From contig CANMCO010000005.1 of assembly GCA_947496355.1 (NCBI GenBank), forward strand, positions 186,001 to 250,000: 64,000 nt of DNA. Reading direction: 5' to 3'. The notes beneath the pieces were generated by a model. The model was not told the DNA's origin and did not search any database. It saw only the letters and a program-made list of their open reading frames with translations. Made by a program: the position numbers and the translations under genes. This DNA comes from an uncultured Aquimarina sp. GTDB lineage: Bacteria > Bacteroidota > Bacteroidia > Flavobacteriales > Flavobacteriaceae. Below, one piece after another: positions 8,957-17,641 of the stretch; position 1 is the first letter of the stretch; the number at the start of each line of letters is the position of its first letter.

Positions 8957-9021
8957 TCTTGCAAACGGCAACAAATGACTACAAATTAGCACTTAAAAAT
9001 GGTACTTTTTGATAAAGTACC
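8957..9021. repeat. Conserved att-adjacent block with GGTACTTT inverted repeat
   Basis: From cttgcaaac to aaagtacc this block matches 23353-23406 with gaps: cttgcaaa, acaaatg, acttaaaa, ggtactttt, aagtacc in the same order. The terminal GGTACTTT/AAAGTACC pair (9001-9021) is followed by GTTTTTTG and could also be a rightward terminator. Position beside each tRNA fragment suggests a recombinase arm site or the residue of an integrase gene end; that reading is inference. Confidence 0.5.
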
Positions 9022-9171
9022 GTTTTTTGAATTTTCAATTGCATTTAATCTTTTATGTGACGAATTTGAAAGAAATAAAAAATATCATTTAGTTCTTAAA
9101 TCTTTTATCGGAATTTTTCTTTTAAACATCATAAGTTAAAAAGAAAAAGTAAAATGTAACAGTAAGGAGTT

Positions 9172-9738
9172 TTGAGCGTTTTTTTATATAATTTAGTAAT
9201 CTGCAGTTACGCCAATTATTTGAATAAAAAACACACATCCAATTCCATCAAAGAGGCCAAATTCTCCAATTTGTTTGATAGACACTATAACAGATTGTAC
9301 AATTATGCCTTTAAAGTTTTAAAAGAATCTGACCCTTCTAAAGAGTTGACTCAAGAAACATTTATTAAGCTTTGGGAGAACTTTGAGCATATCAACCAAT
9401 CAGAACGCTCTATAGAATCATTTTTAATTACTACACTAAAAAATAAAATCATTGATGCGTATAGAAAAAAACAGACTAGAGAAAAACACACAAATGTATA
9501 TGCGCTCAATACCAGTATTGAAACTGAGATCGATAAACAATGGGAATTGATAGAACGCATTGAAGATATCTATACTACGTTGGAACAAAAAACAACAGAT
9601 ATTTTCAAATTATCAAGAGATAAAGGCCTTACCTACAAAGAAATTTCTCAAAAAAAAGGTATTTCTATAAAAACCGTAGAACTTCATATTTCAAAGGCTT
9701 TAGCAGCATTTGAGAAAGGCTTAAAGGATTATTTATAA
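9172..9738 (+). CDS. FecI-type ECF sigma factor
   Basis: A 188-residue RNA polymerase sigma-70-family factor of the ECF group. Region 2 is visible at about 34-95 (LFDRHYNRLYNYAFKVLK, ELTQETFIKLWENFEHI), and region 4 with its helix-turn-helix at about 135-185 (GLTYKEISQKKGISIKTVELHISKA). The frame has no ATG start. TTG at 9172 follows an AAGGAG very closely, and a second TTG at 9220 would give a protein of more typical N-terminal length, so the start is uncertain. It is followed by FecR, an STN-containing TonB receptor and a DUF4249 lipoprotein, the standard cell-surface signalling order, so it probably activates those genes on ligand binding. Confidence 0.9.
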   Translation: MSVFLYNLVICSYANYLNKKHTSNSIKEAKFSNLFDRHYNRLYNYAFKVLKESDPSKELTQETFIKLWENFEHINQSERSIESFLITTLKNKIIDAYRKKQTREKHTNVYALNTSIETEIDKQWELIERIEDIYTTLEQKTTDIFKLSRDKGLTYKEISQKKGISIKTVELHISKALAAFEKGLKDYL

Positions 9739-9809
9739 AGAAAAATACAAATCATAATAGGGTACTCCTGCTCCGCATACGTCTTATAAGTAATTAACAC
9801 CTTTTGGGT

Positions 9810-10766
9810 ATGGAGCATTTTAAAATCACAGAAACTGAACTTTGGGAATATATTTCGCAAACTGCGGACGATAATACTATCCTAAAGGTAGAAAAATGGA
9901 TAGATTCTCCGGATTTCGATAAAGCATTATTTACCAAAATAACAGCCATTCATAAGCATACTTCTGAGAAAGACCCATCTGTCGAAGAAGCTAAAAAACG
10001 TTTTTTCACTACAGTTAAACCAAAAACAGTAGTTTGGAAAGAGATGTTAAAGTATGCGGCTATCTTTGTTATACTCATTTCCGGAGTATATTTCTTTAAT
10101 ACCTTATCCTCCAATACCAATCAAATAGTTGTACAGACAATTTTTGGTGAACAAAAAAGCATTGAACTATCAGATGGCTCTAAAGTATGGCTAAATGCTT
10201 CTAGTAATTTATCCTATAACTCAGAAGACCCAAGAACTTTATATCTGGAAGGAGAAGCATTTTTTGAGGTAGCAAAAGATACATTACATCCCTTTACAGT
10301 AACTACTGCTGATCATATTACAGTAAAAGCTTTGGGTACCAGTTTTAATGTAAAGTCATATAAAGAAAGTGCAATTACAGAAACAAAATTACTAACTGGT
10401 AAAGTAGCCGTTACTTCTGAAACCCAGTTTGAAGAAAGCGTAATCCTGATTCCGAATGAAAAAGTAACCTTCTACAAGAAAACTAAAGAAGTGTTTAAGT
10501 CCAATATGGATCCTAATGAGACTAACATTGCCTGGAAAGCAGGGAAAATACAATTCAAAAACAAAACTTTTAGAGAAATAGCAATCGACCTAAAAGCTCA
10601 ATTTGGCATTCCAATACGCTTTAAAAATGAAAAGATTGCAGCTAGTAAATTTACCGGAACTTTTGACAATACAACTCCTATAAATGAGATTTTTGAAATA
10701 CTTAAAATTTCTAAAGATTTTACATATGAACTAAACACCAAAAAGAATGAGTGGATAATACAATAA
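9810..10766 (+). CDS. FecR-type anti-sigma factor / sigma regulator
   Basis: A 318-residue inner-membrane regulator. The N-terminal cytoplasmic part (about 1-70) would hold the sigma factor, one membrane segment is at about 72-90 (YAAIFVILISGVYFF), and a FecR domain follows (FGEQKSIELSDGSKVWLNAS, LEGEAFFEV, ALGTSFNVK). The C-terminal domain (about 245-318, TFREIAIDLKAQFGIPIRF) resembles the secretin/TonB short domain-like end typical of Bacteroidota FecR. ATG at 9810 is preferred over a TTG two codons earlier. It lies 71 bases after the FecI-type gene and should relay the receptor signal across the inner membrane. Confidence 0.93.
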   Translation: MEHFKITETELWEYISQTADDNTILKVEKWIDSPDFDKALFTKITAIHKHTSEKDPSVEEAKKRFFTTVKPKTVVWKEMLKYAAIFVILISGVYFFNTLSSNTNQIVVQTIFGEQKSIELSDGSKVWLNASSNLSYNSEDPRTLYLEGEAFFEVAKDTLHPFTVTTADHITVKALGTSFNVKSYKESAITETKLLTGKVAVTSETQFEESVILIPNEKVTFYKKTKEVFKSNMDPNETNIAWKAGKIQFKNKTFREIAIDLKAQFGIPIRFKNEKIAASKFTGTFDNTTPINEIFEILKISKDFTYELNTKKNEWIIQ

Positions 10767-10770
10767 AAAA

Positions 10771-10796
10771 AGTGGGAAAACTGGCATTTTCCCACT
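10771..10796 (+). terminator. Hairpin between fecR-like and receptor genes
   Basis: Perfect ten-base stem AGTGGGAAAA / TTTTCCCACT with a six-base loop, five bases after the FecR stop. There is no T run after it, so it may be an RNA-processing or stability hairpin, or a weak terminator that lowers expression of the receptor relative to the regulator. Confidence 0.5.
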
Positions 10797-10853
10797 ATAA
10801 ATGTTAAAAAATTCTAATCGCAAAATCAGTATCAATTAACAATACTCAAATGT

Positions 10854-13559
10854 ATGAAAATAAACCTTTTTGAGGTCATCCCATGGCCAAAAATCAGTTA
10901 TGGAAAAACTATTTTTTTAATGAAACTATCTTTATTTTTTTATATAGTTTTTTGTTTTCAACTTCTGGCGTTTAACGGGTTTTCTCAAAACAACGTTACG
11001 CTAGCCGAAGAAAATAGTTCATTACAATCAATTATAAGTAAAATTGAAGAACAGACATCTTACACATTCATATTTAGTAATGATGTGATCGATGTGGATC
11101 AAAATTTTAGTATAACAGTTATAAAGGAAAATATAGCAGAAACGCTTGCATTGCTTTTTAAGAATGTTACGATCTCCTATAAAATCAAGAAAAAACATAT
11201 CATTCTTTCTAAAGCTAAAAGACAACGAAACGATTTTACGATTAGTGGGGTTGTTACAGATGCAGATACTGGCGAAATACTTTTAGGTGCCAGTATTATC
11301 ATAAAAAATAGTAACAATGGAGTATTTACTAATGCTTATGGTTTTTATTCCATAACATTGCCCAGAGGAGACTATATTTTGGAGATTTCGTATCTTGGCT
11401 ATGTAACCAAAGCGCTGGATATTCAATTAGAAACTAATAAAAACATAAAGATAGAGCTTCAGCCATCCTCAAGTGCATTAGAAGAAGTTCTAATACAGAC
11501 AAATCAAAATAATAAAAGTCAGGTAGAACCCATTCTTGGAGGCACTACTAGTTTAACTACTTCAGAAATTAAAAAACTACCATCTCTTTTAGGAGAACCT
11601 GATATTACTCGTGCAGTTTTAACGCAACCAGGGATTAGTAGTATTGGCGAAGGAACTAGTGGTTTTAATGTAAGAGGTGGAAATGTAGATCAAAATTTAA
11701 TTCTACTCGATGAAGCTCCCTTGTACAACACATCGCATTTATTTGGATTGTTTTCTATTTTTAATGCAGATGCAGTTAAAATATTAAAATTATATAAAGG
11801 CGAAATACCAGCTCGTTTTGGAGGCAGAGCATCATCAGTACTAGAAATTCGACAAAAAAATGGTAACTCAAAGAGAATTAAAGGAGAAGGTGGATTAGGA
11901 TTATTGTTTTCTAAATTTACGATAGAAGGTCCTATTAAAAAGGATAAAATAAGCTTCTTAGCTTCTGGTCGGAGATCTTATTTTGATGTGTTTTTTCCGT
12001 TATTTAAAGGTAATGAGGCTGTTGATAAATTTCATTTTTATGATTTAAACACAAAACTTACCTGGAATATCAATAAAAACAATAGGCTATATGCATCAGG
12101 TATTTTTGCTGCAGATGTCTTAAAATTTAATCAAGAAGAGGAAAATGGAGAAGGAGGTTTCGATTCTGATTTAGATCTTGGATGGATAAATACTACTGCT
12201 ACCATACGATGGAATCATACTTTTTCTAATAGATTATTTTCTAATATAACAGGTATCTATAGTAAATACGATTTCTCATTAGGGCAGAGAGAAGATCTTC
12301 GAGAAGAAAACATTGAAGAAGATATTGAAGAAACTGTTGAAAGATCTATTGAAAATTGGATCTTTAAGCCAGATTTCACTTATTATTCAAGCCCTAGTAC
12401 CCTAATGCGATTTGGTCTCTATGGTAATTTATATCAATTCACTCCCAAAATTATTAGTACAGCAGGTAACGAAATTCTAGACAAAGAAAAAGCATTAGAA
12501 CTAGCAGCCTACTATAGTATTGAAAAACAATGGAATAAACTGTCATTATCAACGGGTATACGCTTCTCTTGGTTTGCCAATTTTGGAGAAGAAAACATTG
12601 CTATCTACGACCCTAACCTTCCGCAAACACAAAACTCAATTATTGGGAACAGAAATGTAAAAAATAACGAGATATCGAAAACTTATTTTGGGCTCGAACC
12701 ACGCATATCCTTAAAATATGATATTAATGATCATAAAGCCTTTAAAATAGGATATAACAGAATGTTTCAATACATACATTCCATTAATAGGCAAACGATA
12801 ACATTACCAAATGATACTTGGAAACCTTCTGGTGAACATATTGCTCCATTAAAAGTAAATCAATTTTCTGCTGGATATGCCTATGACACCAAAGATCAAA
12901 GTTATAATTTTTCAGTAGAGGGATATTACAAAACATTTGATGATCTAATAGTCTATAAAAATGGAGCTAGATTAGGAGTTTTTGACAACTTAGAAACCGA
13001 ATTAGTGGCTGCCGAAGGTTTTTCTTATGGATTAGAACTAGCCGCTCATAAAAACAAGGGAAAACTAACCGGAAATGTAAATTACACCTATTCTGTATCA
13101 AAACGAAAAACGAAAAGTAATTTCTCTTCAGAGCAAATTAATAACAACAGGTACTTTCCTTCGAATTTTGATCGGCCTCATATATTCAATATAACAGCGA
13201 ATTATAAATTATCCAAAAAGTGGGAAGTAGGAGCATTTTTTACCTTTCAAACAGGAAGACCTATCACCCAGCCCAATGGTAGACTGACTTTAGACGGAGA
13301 TTCATTTATCACCTATTCTGATAGAAATGCATTTAGAATTCCGAATACGCATAGAGCAGACATCTCGTTTACTTATACACCCACCGACAATCCTAAAACT
13401 AACTGGAAAGGAAGCTGGAATTTTGGTGTATATAACGTATATGGGCGTAAAAATGCGTTTTCTATTAATTCTGTTTTTGACGATAATCAATTAGAAACGT
13501 CTCAAATTTCTTTTATCGCTGCACCAATTCCATTCATATCCTACAATTTTAAATTTTAG
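10854..13559 (+). CDS. TonB-dependent outer-membrane receptor with STN signalling domain
   Basis: A 901-residue receptor. After a signal segment (about 22-45, FFYIVFCFQLLAFNGFSQ) come an STN domain (about 50-120), a carboxypeptidase-regulatory-like beta domain (about 128-205, ISGVVTDADTGEILLGASI), a plug (about 235-340, GGTTSLTTSEIKKLPSLLGE and GFNVRGGNVDQNLILLDE) and a long beta barrel ending in aromatic YNFKF. The STN domain is what touches FecR in transducing receptors, agreeing with the FecI/FecR genes upstream. The DUF4249 lipoprotein gene begins five bases after its stop. Receptors paired with DUF4249 are a known Bacteroidota combination, but the ligand is not readable; iron chelates and oligomers are both possible. 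Confidence 0.92.
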   Translation: MKINLFEVIPWPKISYGKTIFLMKLSLFFYIVFCFQLLAFNGFSQNNVTLAEENSSLQSIISKIEEQTSYTFIFSNDVIDVDQNFSITVIKENIAETLALLFKNVTISYKIKKKHIILSKAKRQRNDFTISGVVTDADTGEILLGASIIIKNSNNGVFTNAYGFYSITLPRGDYILEISYLGYVTKALDIQLETNKNIKIELQPSSSALEEVLIQTNQNNKSQVEPILGGTTSLTTSEIKKLPSLLGEPDITRAVLTQPGISSIGEGTSGFNVRGGNVDQNLILLDEAPLYNTSHLFGLFSIFNADAVKILKLYKGEIPARFGGRASSVLEIRQKNGNSKRIKGEGGLGLLFSKFTIEGPIKKDKISFLASGRRSYFDVFFPLFKGNEAVDKFHFYDLNTKLTWNINKNNRLYASGIFAADVLKFNQEEENGEGGFDSDLDLGWINTTATIRWNHTFSNRLFSNITGIYSKYDFSLGQREDLREENIEEDIEETVERSIENWIFKPDFTYYSSPSTLMRFGLYGNLYQFTPKIISTAGNEILDKEKALELAAYYSIEKQWNKLSLSTGIRFSWFANFGEENIAIYDPNLPQTQNSIIGNRNVKNNEISKTYFGLEPRISLKYDINDHKAFKIGYNRMFQYIHSINRQTITLPNDTWKPSGEHIAPLKVNQFSAGYAYDTKDQSYNFSVEGYYKTFDDLIVYKNGARLGVFDNLETELVAAEGFSYGLELAAHKNKGKLTGNVNYTYSVSKRKTKSNFSSEQINNNRYFPSNFDRPHIFNITANYKLSKKWEVGAFFTFQTGRPITQPNGRLTLDGDSFITYSDRNAFRIPNTHRADISFTYTPTDNPKTNWKGSWNFGVYNVYGRKNAFSINSVFDDNQLETSQISFIAAPIPFISYNFKF

Positions 13560-13563
13560 AACC

Positions 13564-14367
13564 ATGAAAAAACTACCTATATACATAACATTTATTTCAT
13601 TATTCACATTCATAAGTTGTGTTGAAGATATTAGTCAGGATTTTGAATTTAAAGAGCAGGTATTTATTTCTGGGTTATTGACCAGCGAAGAGGGTTTTGT
13701 TTCTATTCAGGTTCAAAAGACCGTTCCAGTAACTGATACGTCTTTTAGTGCTGTAAATGACGCGCAAATATCCTTATTTACCCGAGATGTATCCAATGAC
13801 ACCTCGTTAGTTTCAGATTCGTTTATGGTAAATAATGGCGTCTATACTACTTCAGAGATGATTACTCCCATTATAGGCAACACGTATTGGATAGAAGTAA
13901 TGTTACAAGATCAAACTGTGCTGAAATCCGAAGAAGAAATTTTAAAACCACCTATCCCTATTATGGATATGATAAAAACCGATGATAGTATTCGAATTAC
14001 TTTCACCGGTCCAATTGATGTACAGAATTTCTATTTAATTCATTTAGAAATTCTTAAAGATGATGTATTAATTTCTGATGAATTAATCGTCTCCAATGAC
14101 AGAATTATTAATGAAGAAGAAGAAAAAATTCTTGTTATTACTGGTATGAATGAAGGCGAAACGTTACGCGTAGACATCAGTAATATTAACTTTACTACGT
14201 TTCAGTTTTATAGCAATGTCATTAGTAACCAAGGAAATGAACCGGAAGTATCCTCTTTATTTTTACCTGTCAATCTTGTTGGCAATATTACTAACACTAT
14301 AACGGATGAATTGGTTCTCGGCAATTTTGGTGTAGCAGGATTAACTTCAATTACTATAGATTTCTAA
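13564..14367 (+). CDS. DUF4249-family lipoprotein, TonB receptor partner
   Basis: A 267-residue predicted lipoprotein: hydrophobic leader and lipobox FISC with the lipidated Cys at residue 19. The body (INGLLTSEEGFVSIQVQ-like start, beta-rich, GNTYWIEVMLQD) matches the DUF4249 pattern of proteins encoded directly downstream of SusC/FecA-like receptors. It starts five bases after the receptor, so it is cotranscribed. It probably sits at the outer membrane and helps the receptor capture or hold ligand, a SusD-like role. That function is inferred from gene pairing, not shown for this family in this sequence. The chain is somewhat shorter than many DUF4249 members. Confidence 0.8.
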   Translation: MKKLPIYITFISLFTFISCVEDISQDFEFKEQVFISGLLTSEEGFVSIQVQKTVPVTDTSFSAVNDAQISLFTRDVSNDTSLVSDSFMVNNGVYTTSEMITPIIGNTYWIEVMLQDQTVLKSEEEILKPPIPIMDMIKTDDSIRITFTGPIDVQNFYLIHLEILKDDVLISDELIVSNDRIINEEEEKILVITGMNEGETLRVDISNINFTTFQFYSNVISNQGNEPEVSSLFLPVNLVGNITNTITDELVLGNFGVAGLTSITIDF

Positions 14368-14521
14368 CCAATCACCAAATATATTTTTTATAGATAAATC
14401 AGGACACCAAACTATACTGATCCTATCCTTTGATTTCAATCAATTACTACATTTTTAGGAGGTTACCTTAATGGAGGTGTACCCTATCAAATTATTACAA
14501 ACAATTTAAATTTAAATTATT

Positions 14522-15379
14522 ATGAAACATTATCGCATGTACACAACAGCACTTATCGTATCCTTATTTTTTATAAGCTGTGGCTCTGATGATACAGAGA
14601 TTCCTCTTAGCATATCACAGGAAATTAAAGATTTAATTTATTTTAAAGGAGAAGAAGATGCTCCTGTCGTTCTGATCAATGTACAAAGTGGTCCTGATAC
14701 TGCACTCAGTACGGGTGAAGTAGACGAAATTTTTCAAACTTTCGACGTCACCAATCTTTTAGCTGTAAACGTACATCAAGCACAAACATTAAATACAAGC
14801 ATAATCGAAAATGATGATGTAACATTTGATCAGGCTATTAATTATAATTCGGAAAGTGTAGAAATGCTGTACAAAGTTGTCAACTATTTTAAAAATCAAG
14901 GTAGAACAGTCTATGTATTAGGAATTTCATTTGGAGCTTTCGTGACACAAGATTTTATCGCAAAAAAAGGGATAGACGTAGCAGACAACTATTTAATTAT
15001 GGTAGGTAGGCTAGATATGGATGCAATTGTATGGGAAGCTTTTTCTGAAGGAAGGGCTGGGTATTTCGAAAACGGAATTAATCCAATTCTGGATCAGGAA
15101 CCAGAAATGGATGTTATCGATAGAAACTTAAACCGATTAGCTGCAGGATTTGCAATGAATAGATATACCGAACTTCTTGCTTCTTTTGATGACTTATCTA
15201 GCATTACCTATGTATACGGAGAAACAGATCAGGCAGTCGGTAGACTTAAACCTGCAGAAATTGAACTTTTACAGTCTAAAAACACAAATATAATCACTGG
15301 TTCCGGAGATCATGATGAAACGATTAATGACTTCATTGTACAAGGTTTTGAAGAGGCATTTGGTATATCATTGCAATAG
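14522..15379 (+). CDS. Alpha/beta-hydrolase-like lipoprotein
   Basis: A 285-residue predicted lipoprotein (leader ends FFISC, Cys20). A nucleophile-elbow motif G-I-S-F-G at 134-138 with Ser136, plus later Asp in YGETDQAVG and His in GDHDET, make a plausible Ser-Asp-His triad, though the overall sequence is divergent from named esterases. It lies 154 bases after the DUF4249 gene on the same strand and may belong to the same regulon. A surface esterase that cleaves the imported ligand (for example an ester-linked siderophore) would fit, but this is inference. Confidence 0.55.
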   Translation: MKHYRMYTTALIVSLFFISCGSDDTEIPLSISQEIKDLIYFKGEEDAPVVLINVQSGPDTALSTGEVDEIFQTFDVTNLLAVNVHQAQTLNTSIIENDDVTFDQAINYNSESVEMLYKVVNYFKNQGRTVYVLGISFGAFVTQDFIAKKGIDVADNYLIMVGRLDMDAIVWEAFSEGRAGYFENGINPILDQEPEMDVIDRNLNRLAAGFAMNRYTELLASFDDLSSITYVYGETDQAVGRLKPAEIELLQSKNTNIITGSGDHDETINDFIVQGFEEAFGISLQ

Positions 15380-15550
15380 TTATAGTACTGTTAGTATTAG
15401 AACCGAAATAAATCAATATTGATCAAAAGCTACTCTCTCGGTTCCATAAAATGATAAAAACCGTACTTTTTTATAAAACTGAAGTGTTTTTACAAAGGTG
15501 AAATAATTCTAAACAAAAATAACCCCTTCGTTATGAAGGAGTTATTTTTA

Positions 15551-15690
15551 ATAGCGGGAACAGGACTCCCTTCAACTCATACCTCGCTCAGGATAAATCT
15601 GTCTGCCTACAGGCAGGCTTCTCGTCCTGTCAAGTCTTCAAAACATTTATAACAATAAAAAAGCTTCAGAATATTTCTGAAGCTTTTTTC
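15551..15690. repeat. Dispersed repeat beginning with a tRNA 3'-end core (copy 1)
   Basis: The block starts with tagcgggaacaggactc, identical to the 3' end of the initiator tRNA. It then departs into a shared sequence (actcatacctcgctcagg, a GTCTGCC...GGCAGGC palindrome, caagtcttcaaaaca, aataaaaaagcttc). A second copy with scattered differences is at 23105-23240. Both end in the same type of AAGCTTC hairpin. Confidence 0.75.
15657..15689. terminator. Intrinsic terminator, bidirectional
   Basis: Fifteen-base stem aaaaaagcttcagaa / ttctgaagctttttt around a three-base loop. It ends the minus-strand His/Met-heptad lipoprotein gene and could also stop rightward transcription. Confidence 0.8.
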
Positions 15691-15714
15691 CAATAACTAA
15701 TATCTATTACAATA

Positions 15715-16224
15715 TTACTTTTGATCAGATTCAGCTTCTTTAGCTTTCTCTTGATCGTCTTTCATCATTTTTTGATCTTCTTCAGTAATGCGTTTATGTT
15801 CAGTCGCGACTTGTTGATGCTCCTTCTCCATGTTTTCATGCTCATCTTTCATAGATTCATGTTCTGAAATCATTTGTTCTAGCGTAATCTCTCCAGAAGC
15901 ATGTTTTATTTCCAATTCAGCATGCTTTTCTATCAATGTATTATGTGCTGCAATAAGCTCACTGTGTTTAGCTAATACTGCTGTGTGATTCTTCTCGGTT
16001 ACAACATGAATAGAATCATTTTCAATATTTTTATGAGCTGATACCATTTGCTGGTGATCATCTTTCATGGTATTGTGTTCTTTTACCATGGCTTCATGAG
16101 AAGCTTCCATTTCTTGATGCTCTTCTACCATAGCTTTATGCTCAGGAGCTTCAGCTGGGTTTTGTTTACAGGAAACAAAGAAAAGAACTGCTGCAATTAC
16201 TGTTAATTTACTAAGTGTTTTCAT
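15715..16224 (-). CDS. Lipoprotein with His/Met heptad coiled coil
   Basis: A 169-residue predicted lipoprotein (lipobox FVSC, Cys19). From about residue 27 nearly the whole chain is built of heptads with His at the same place and often Met three residues later: EHKAMVE, EHQEMEA, SHEAMVK, EHNTMKD, DHQQMVS, AHKNIEN. After a short break the pattern resumes (KHSELIA, AHNTLIE, KHAELEI, then EHESMKD, EHENMEK, EHQQVAT, EHKRITE). It is highly acidic and surely helical. I recognise no named family. A periplasmic or surface metal-binding (copper, zinc) or spacer protein is possible. It is followed by a strong terminator and transcribed away from the ABC/receptor cluster. Confidence 0.75.
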   Translation of the reverse strand: MKTLSKLTVIAAVLFFVSCKQNPAEAPEHKAMVEEHQEMEASHEAMVKEHNTMKDDHQQMVSAHKNIENDSIHVVTEKNHTAVLAKHSELIAAHNTLIEKHAELEIKHASGEITLEQMISEHESMKDEHENMEKEHQQVATEHKRITEEDQKMMKDDQEKAKEAESDQK

Positions 16225-16383
16225 GATTTTGGTTAATTGGTTTAAGATTCAAATAAATATAAACTAATATTTTGACAGATTATTTTCTATCAAGTTTTTA
16301 AAATTCTATTTAAACTCATAAAAACGACCTAAACTTTTGTTAAAATAAAAAAATCCTATTTCAATATTCCTGATCTTGCACTT

Positions 16384-16689
16384 ATGCACCAACGTGTACT
16401 CACGCATATCATTACTCTGTTGTTTACGGCGGCATTCCTTGTTCCAAGGGTGGCAAACTTACATGCTTTGAGCCATTTATTAGATGATGATACTTCTATT
16501 TCTTGTGAACTTTGCGATATTATAGTTGATTCTCATCAGTTTGATCTAATCAATAATAATAATTCCCATTTAGAAAATGAACAACAAAGTATACCAAGTT
16601 CATTTGTTGTAGTACCCCAATACAATACTCCGCAAGAAAAGATTGTTTCTCCAACTTGTATTCATAATAAGCCTCCACCTTTTGTGTAA
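16384..16689 (+). CDS. Small exported protein with CxxC, upstream of the ABC/receptor cluster
   Basis: A 101-residue protein with an N-terminal hydrophobic segment (about 5-25) and a short body carrying His and Cys: LHALSHLLDDD, then C41-E-L-C44, then a C-terminal THNKPPP-like end (Cys91). I know it only as a pattern: small proteins of this look (HALSH...CELC...NKPPP) precede TonB receptor genes in Bacteroidota. The paired cysteines and histidines hint at metal or redox handling, but no function is known. The ABC ATPase gene follows 232 bases later on the same strand. Confidence 0.6.
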   Translation: MHQRVLTHIITLLFTAAFLVPRVANLHALSHLLDDDTSISCELCDIIVDSHQFDLINNNNSHLENEQQSIPSSFVVVPQYNTPQEKIVSPTCIHNKPPPFV

Positions 16690-16921
16690 AGGATATACCA
16701 ATTGTTTATAAAGTTTATGAATGATGCGAGTTTTTGATTTGCATTATAAATTTTGTGCATTCTCATTTGTGATTCGCGCTATAGAATAACGAATTATACA
16801 TTCACTTATAATAGCGTATTACACGTTCTGCTTTGGTACCTATCCCTTCATATCCAAACTATTATCGGTTCTAACCGAAATTACAAATACGAATAGTCAA
16901 ACTTATTTTTACATAATACAT

Positions 16922-17617
16922 ATGCTAAAAGCAATCAATCTTACCAAAACATACGGTAAGCACTCAGCACTTAGTCAGTTGAATTTATCCGTTGACAATG
17001 GAGAAATTTTTTGTTTACTAGGTCAAAATGGTGCTGGTAAAACAACAACAATCAATCTATTTTTAGGACTAATTGAGCCTTCAAGTGGTGAAGCTTCGAT
17101 CAATGGAATTACTGTCAGATCCAACAGTAATAAAACCACTAAAATGATAGCATACATCCCCGAGGTTGTCCAACTATATGGCAATCTTTCGGGTGTGGAG
17201 AACCTTAACTTCTTTAGCAGGTTAGCTGGATTTAAATATAAGAGCTCTGAGTTGTCTGATTTTTTATCAAAAGCTGGTCTTCAAGAAACTGCCCATCAAA
17301 ACAAACTATCTTCTTATTCCAAAGGGATGCGGCAAAAAGTTGGTATTGCCATCGCACTCTCTAAAAATGCGGATTACATTTTTATGGATGAACCTATTTC
17401 TGGCCTAGATCCCAAAGCTACATTAGAATTTACTAAAATATGCAAAGAACTTAGCAATGAAGGTAAAGCAATTTTTATGGCTACTCACGACATCTTTAAT
17501 GCGGTAAATGTAGGCACCAAAATTGGTATTATGAAAGAAGGTCAATTAGTTCATACATCAAACACAGATGCTATTAATGCAACCCAATTACAAGATTTAT
17601 ACTTAAAAACTATCTAA
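16922..17617 (+). CDS. ABC transporter ATP-binding protein (ABC-2 exporter type)
   Basis: A 231-residue ATPase, full length for a single-domain ABC subunit. Walker A GQNGAGKTT (34-42), signature YSKGMRQKVGIA, Walker B FMDEPISGLDP and the switch histidine in ATHD are all present, so it should be active. It is followed by a receptor gene and two DUF3526-type membrane proteins (20131 and 21579) on the same strand; these are the likely permease partners. NosF/CcmA-like exporters have this architecture. Substrate unknown. Confidence 0.9.
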   Translation: MLKAINLTKTYGKHSALSQLNLSVDNGEIFCLLGQNGAGKTTTINLFLGLIEPSSGEASINGITVRSNSNKTTKMIAYIPEVVQLYGNLSGVENLNFFSRLAGFKYKSSELSDFLSKAGLQETAHQNKLSSYSKGMRQKVGIAIALSKNADYIFMDEPISGLDPKATLEFTKICKELSNEGKAIFMATHDIFNAVNVGTKIGIMKEGQLVHTSNTDAINATQLQDLYLKTI

Positions 17618-17641
17618 ACGTACTACAAATCAATTAACATA

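Larger units (their letters stand above)
8662..9171. other. 510-base spacer holding a tRNA-derived repeat and a hairpin
   Basis: No gene is seen. It contains the tRNA-fMet 3' fragment (8860-8902), then a stretch shared with the region after 23289 (8957-9021) that ends in a GGTACTTT/AAAGTACC hairpin with a T run. It also carries the probable promoter region of the downstream sigma factor. Confidence 0.6.
15380..15714. other. Spacer with dispersed repeat and terminator
   Basis: No gene. It holds one copy of the approximately 135-base repeat described separately and a strong hairpin at 15657-15689. The sequence between the hydrolase stop and the repeat shows nothing recognisable. Confidence 0.6.
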
